From Adiantum capillus-veneris (lineage: Eukaryota > Streptophyta > Polypodiopsida > Polypodiales > Pteridaceae), in assembly GCA_014529385.2 (NCBI GenBank), contig CM043944.1:72469884-72533883 (forward strand): DNA of 64,000 nucleotides, read 5' to 3'. The position numbers and the translations under genes are program-made. This document shows, piece by piece, positions 60,917-64,000 of this stretch; positions within the stretch are counted from its first letter, which is position 1, and every line of letters starts with the position of its first letter. The notes beneath the pieces were generated by a model. The model was not told where the DNA came from and ran no database searches. It saw nothing but the letters and a program-made list of their open reading frames with translations.

Positions 60917-61897
60917 TCACAACCCCCCTAACACCTCTTTCACCTCTTGAAACACTTCTTCACACTTGTCATCCCATTGCAATGGATCATGCTTTGCCAC
61001 TTGTTGTAATGGATACAGGAGTTGTGAACACAATGGAATAAACCGTGCCATGTACTTCACTTTGTGTATAAAGGTTGTTAATTGCTTTGTACTCGTAGGT
61101 GATGGAAGAAGAATAATAGACTTAACCTTATCTGGATCAGCCTCAATGCAATTTTCTAACACCATGTGGCCCAATAACTTCACCCTTGGCTGTGCTAGAT
61201 GACATTTCTTTGGATTTAGTTGTCCTCCACATTCATCATATCGAGCCAATACCATTTGCAACTTCTCATGGTGCTCAGCCCTACTGCTGTAGACACAGAA
61301 GTCATCCATAAAAGCTTTAACATAACTACCAATGAATGGTGCCAATACCCAATTTGCTCTCTCTTGATAGAAAGATGGTCCATTTGACAACCCAAATGGC
61401 AATACCATGTAGCAATAACAACCCCATGGCGTAATGAAAGTTGTCTTTGTTCGGTCTTTAAGAGCAATATTCAATTGAAAATAGCCTGAAAAACCATCAC
61501 ACACACTGTACCTCTCATAACCTGCAACCACTGAATCCAAGATCTGATCAATGAATGCAAGAGGATATGGGTTCTTCTTAGTGGCTGCGTTTAAGGGTTT
61601 AAAATCTAGACAAATCCTCCACTTCCCATCCTTCTTTGGACTGACTACTACTGGACTCACCCATTCTGTGGTCTCCACAGGGACTATGAACCCTGGCTTC
61701 AATAACTTGTCCACCTCTTCCCTCAAGGCTTCCATTTTCTCTTGACCCATCCTTCTTAGCCTTTGCCTCACTGGCTTAGCACCTTCTTTTAGCTCTATAT
61801 GCATCTCTTCTCCCTTGAACCCTCTAATCTCTTCATATGAAGTAATGAACAAATCAGGAAAACTAGCTAGCATGTGCAAATATATCTCCTTCTCCAT
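60917..61897 (-). pseudogene. Gypsy reverse transcriptase, open frame
   Basis: 326 residues without a stop: FKGEEMHIELKEGAKPVRQR, WVSPVVVSPKKDGKWRICLD, KNPYPLAFIDQILD, GYFQLNIALKDRTKTTFITP, MVLPFGLSNGPSFYQER, AFMDDFCVYSSRAEHHEKLQ and LGHMVLENCIEADPDKVKSI. FMDD is the catalytic box (usual F/YxDD), so catalytic residues are kept. It copies element RNA in virus-like particles. It ends at a TAG near the RNase H start, so the polyprotein is broken downstream. Confidence 0.85.
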
Positions 61898-62088
61898 AGC
61901 TCAGAGGTCTTCACTGATCATTTGTGTCATCATTCCGCTTCTTTGACAATTCAACCTTGGTTTGCATCAGCCCTTCAATAACTTCATAAGGCCGTTCACT
62001 TTCATCTTCAAACTCATTTGCAAATGCGACTAAACCAAACTCCTGGATTTCTTGGTCCATTAAAAGAAATGCAACATCAACATCCTCA

Positions 62089-62397
62089 TCACTGCCATAG
62101 TACTATCACTATCCTCATCAGTCTCACTATGGAATAGTCTTCATCACTAAACTCATCTTCATCTTCATAAAGCTCCTCCAATCGTTTTCTCGTGTCCATA
62201 TTATATAGCTTCTTGGAACGTGTCTTTCCATAGAGGCTAATCGTACCACGTCTCCAATCTTGAACAGCTCCTACTGCACGTAACCATGGTCTGCCCAGTA
62301 TAATAGGATATGCTCCCAACCCCGCTGGCATGACATGAAAATAAAGCACCGCCTTTGCATCATAGGCCTCCACTTCTAAGCTCTTTACAACACCCAA
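62089..62397 (-). pseudogene. Gypsy aspartic protease, C-terminal part
   Basis: MGVVKSLEVEAYDAKAVLYF, then HVMPAGLGAYPIILGRPWLR and GAVQDWRRGTISLYGKTRSK, matches the ILGRPWL flap-to-end region of plant retroelement proteases. The catalytic D-S/T-G lies in the damaged stretch 62400-62660. Confidence 0.7.
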
Positions 62398-62666
62398 ACA
62401 TTTTAGTTATTGATGGTTTGCCAATCTCATCCTTAACCCTGACACCCCAGTCACTGTAAGACCCATCTTCTCAACGAATGAGTGTGTTATGACACATATT
62501 TGGGCTCTGCAATCAACATGACCTTGTCCCATATTTTTTTCTTTTGTGCCACACATCTACTATTGGACAAATGTCTGGTAGCTCATCCATCACCAATACC
62601 TTCACTGAACCTCTCTTTGGCTCTTTCTCCATTGGATTAACCATCGTCTTCCACTATTGCTGTAGC

Positions 62667-63080
62667 TTAGGCACCAACTCTATAAGCTGCCCAAAAGTAA
62701 CATCTGCTCGTCAAATCCTCCTTCAAGTCATAGCATAATTGCCCATCCTCTAGTGGAAAATCTGAAACATGAAACTTGCGACGAGCTCTCCTTTTTCTCT
62801 TGGCCTTGACATCCTCGCCTTCATGACTCTTTCCTTTCTTCTTACTAGGACCTGGGCCACTTCTTCCTTCCTTGTCCTCTGTGGTACTCTTCTCAATAGG
62901 CACCACTAATGTATCCTCTAGCTTTGATGCCTTCTCCAAGGTGACTACACTTATCACTTTTGTCTTTCCCTTTTCCTCCTGGGTTAATCCACTGGTTTCT
63001 TCTTCTCCCTTAATTTCAATGCCATAATCATTTGATCTAGTTAGCACATGTCTTGGCAATGGATACATGTCTCCACCCAT
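62667..63080 (-). pseudogene. Gypsy gag-pro linker, Lys/Glu-rich
   Basis: Open for 137 residues with a charged centre (SKKKGKSHEGEDVKAKRKRR), between the zinc knuckle and the protease in the same element. It probably belonged to one polyprotein. No enzymatic motif. Confidence 0.5.
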
Positions 63081-63098
63081 CCTTGGTGGCTTATCACA

Positions 63099-63641
63099 TT
63101 ACGGGCTGATGTGGCCCAACTCTCCGCAATTATAACATATGGGTGTCTGCCTCCAAAACCTAGCATTGCTTTGTCCAACACCATTCCTAGGTCTTTCTTC
63201 ACCTCCTGGATCATTTTCAAACCTCCCTCGACCTCGATTATTTCCCACTTGACCTAGCATGTTTAGGCTGAGATTCTTCATTAAATCTACCACTTGCCTC
63301 ATGTGTTGCCTTAGCCCATCATCTTGCACTGATGTAGTGACCACTGTTGGCATAACCTGAGGAGTAATAGAAACCCCTGGTTCATGATGAACCCCTGGCA
63401 TGCGACCCTGCGAAGAATCCATAGGATGAAACTTAGACCTCATGGGCAAAGACACTACTCCTAGCTGGCTCATTTTTCTCAGCTTCCACTCTTTGTTCCT
63501 TGCTACCTCTAGTGCATCTTCATATGTCCTAGGCTTCTTTAGCTCCACTCTCCAACGTACATTCTCCCAAAGAGCAGCCAAGAACCTGTCCTTCTTCATC
63601 ATGTCAGGCGGGGGTACTTGTGGTGCTAAGGCCTTGCACAT
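63099..63641 (-). pseudogene. Gypsy gag with zinc knuckle interrupted by a stop
   Basis: Encodes MKKDRFLAALWENVRWRVEL, KPRTYEDALEVARNKEWKL and, at the end, CYNCGELGHISP, where TAA (63099-63101) replaces the last residue before the final Cys of the CxxCxxxxHxxxxC zinc knuckle (next codons C-D-K-P-P). Gag packages element RNA. The upstream part of the frame, before 63641, is not resolved. Confidence 0.72.
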
Positions 63642-64000
63642 CCTCTCTGTTGGACGGATACGCAGCGACGGACGTCAGCACAGTGAGAACTCACTTAACA
63701 AGTAATGTCAGCTAAGGACGAAGCTCGACCCACACGCACGTGGAAGCAAGCATAAGGTGTCAACCTACACTCGACCAACTCCTAACTAATTCCTACAGAG
63801 GTCTCTACCAATTTTCTAAGTCACAGCCTTCAAGAGTGCAAAAGAGGAAACTTCCTACAACGCTGGCTAGAGCCGAACACCCATCAAACACTTTCAAAAC
63901 ACCATAAAACTTGAAGGAGACCCTACTAATACCTATAGGCCACTCTCCCTAAGGTCTATGAACCAAAATCACGACCCAAATCACCCGGTGCAGAAACACG
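63642..64000. other. Unassigned DNA at the window end
   Basis: No open frame or motif recognised. It may be gypsy leader or LTR, or unrelated DNA abutting the gag fragment. Confidence 0.35.

Larger units (their letters stand above)
58640..63641 (-). mobile_element. Ty3/gypsy (Tat-like) element coding region, broken
   Basis: Read on the minus strand: gag (63641-63099), protease (about 62700-62089), reverse transcriptase (61897-60917), RNase H (about 60900-60680), a second RNase H (60500-60060) and integrase (59939-58846). The order PR-RT-RH-second RH-IN is that of plant Tat elements. Stops and frameshifts occur in every module except the reverse transcriptase. LTRs were not identified: the 3' side is in 57861-58640 and the 5' side may be beyond the window. 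Confidence 0.85.

Overview
This window reads as repeat-dominated nuclear DNA of a land plant with a large genome. Every recognisable family is a plant one: CACTA (En/Spm) transposons with a TNP2-like and an En/Spm-type second gene, Ty3/gypsy elements with a second RNase H as in the plant Tat lineage, plant L1-type LINEs, a TRIM-like element, and fragments of heavy-metal-associated (HIPP) genes. The FCP1-like DLNGLL protein and the many very long CT, GA and CA microsatellites fit too. A fern is my best guess from general familiarity with such repeats; the sequence alone does not prove it.

Layout. 1-866: left-end fragment of a CACTA element cut by the window edge. 867-3026: decayed multi-exon gene with a RING-like finger. 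3035-9716: CACTA copy 1 (target duplication CGG). 9953-10807: frameshifted FCP1-like gene. 10980-11945: microsatellite and minisatellite block. 12280-16516 (minus): four-exon gene of a transposase-like family whose first intron holds a tandem array of about 174 bp. 16922-22607: rearranged, decayed CACTA copy whose left half is inverted and which carries an inverted HIPP fragment. 22930-23335: LINE scrap. 24450-26695: gypsy fragment. 26735-26767: run of 33 C. 26768-27210, 34346-34386 and 41742 to about 41830: one minus-strand gypsy fragment split by two further complete CACTA copies, 27211-34345 (minus, AGC) and 34387-41741 (plus, GTT), which stand head to head 41 bp apart. 41831-45499: little recognisable. 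45500-47591: an apparently intact multi-exon gene of unknown function with tandemly duplicated exon pairs. 49149-51331: complete TRIM-like LTR element with target duplication GATAA. 52834 onward: a relative of it. 54884-57860 (minus): decayed L1-type LINE. 58640-63641 (minus): a nearly full-length but broken Tat-like gypsy polyprotein region.

The most informative system is the CACTA family. All three bounded copies carry the same TIR (CACTACAAGAGG), the same AGCGACGC hairpin arrays, the same captured HMA-domain fragment in the leader and the same two-gene layout, yet each has a different internal deletion. Copy 1 lost about 0.86 kb of the TNP2-like gene, copy 2 lost its last exon and has a templated filler at the break, and copy 3 lost 258 nt in frame. 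Copy 3 still reads open through six TNP2-like exons and three exons of the second gene. The head-to-head pair forms a palindrome of about 14.5 kb that could yield hairpin RNA. Ordinary host genes are scarce: only the 45.5-47.6 kb gene looks intact.
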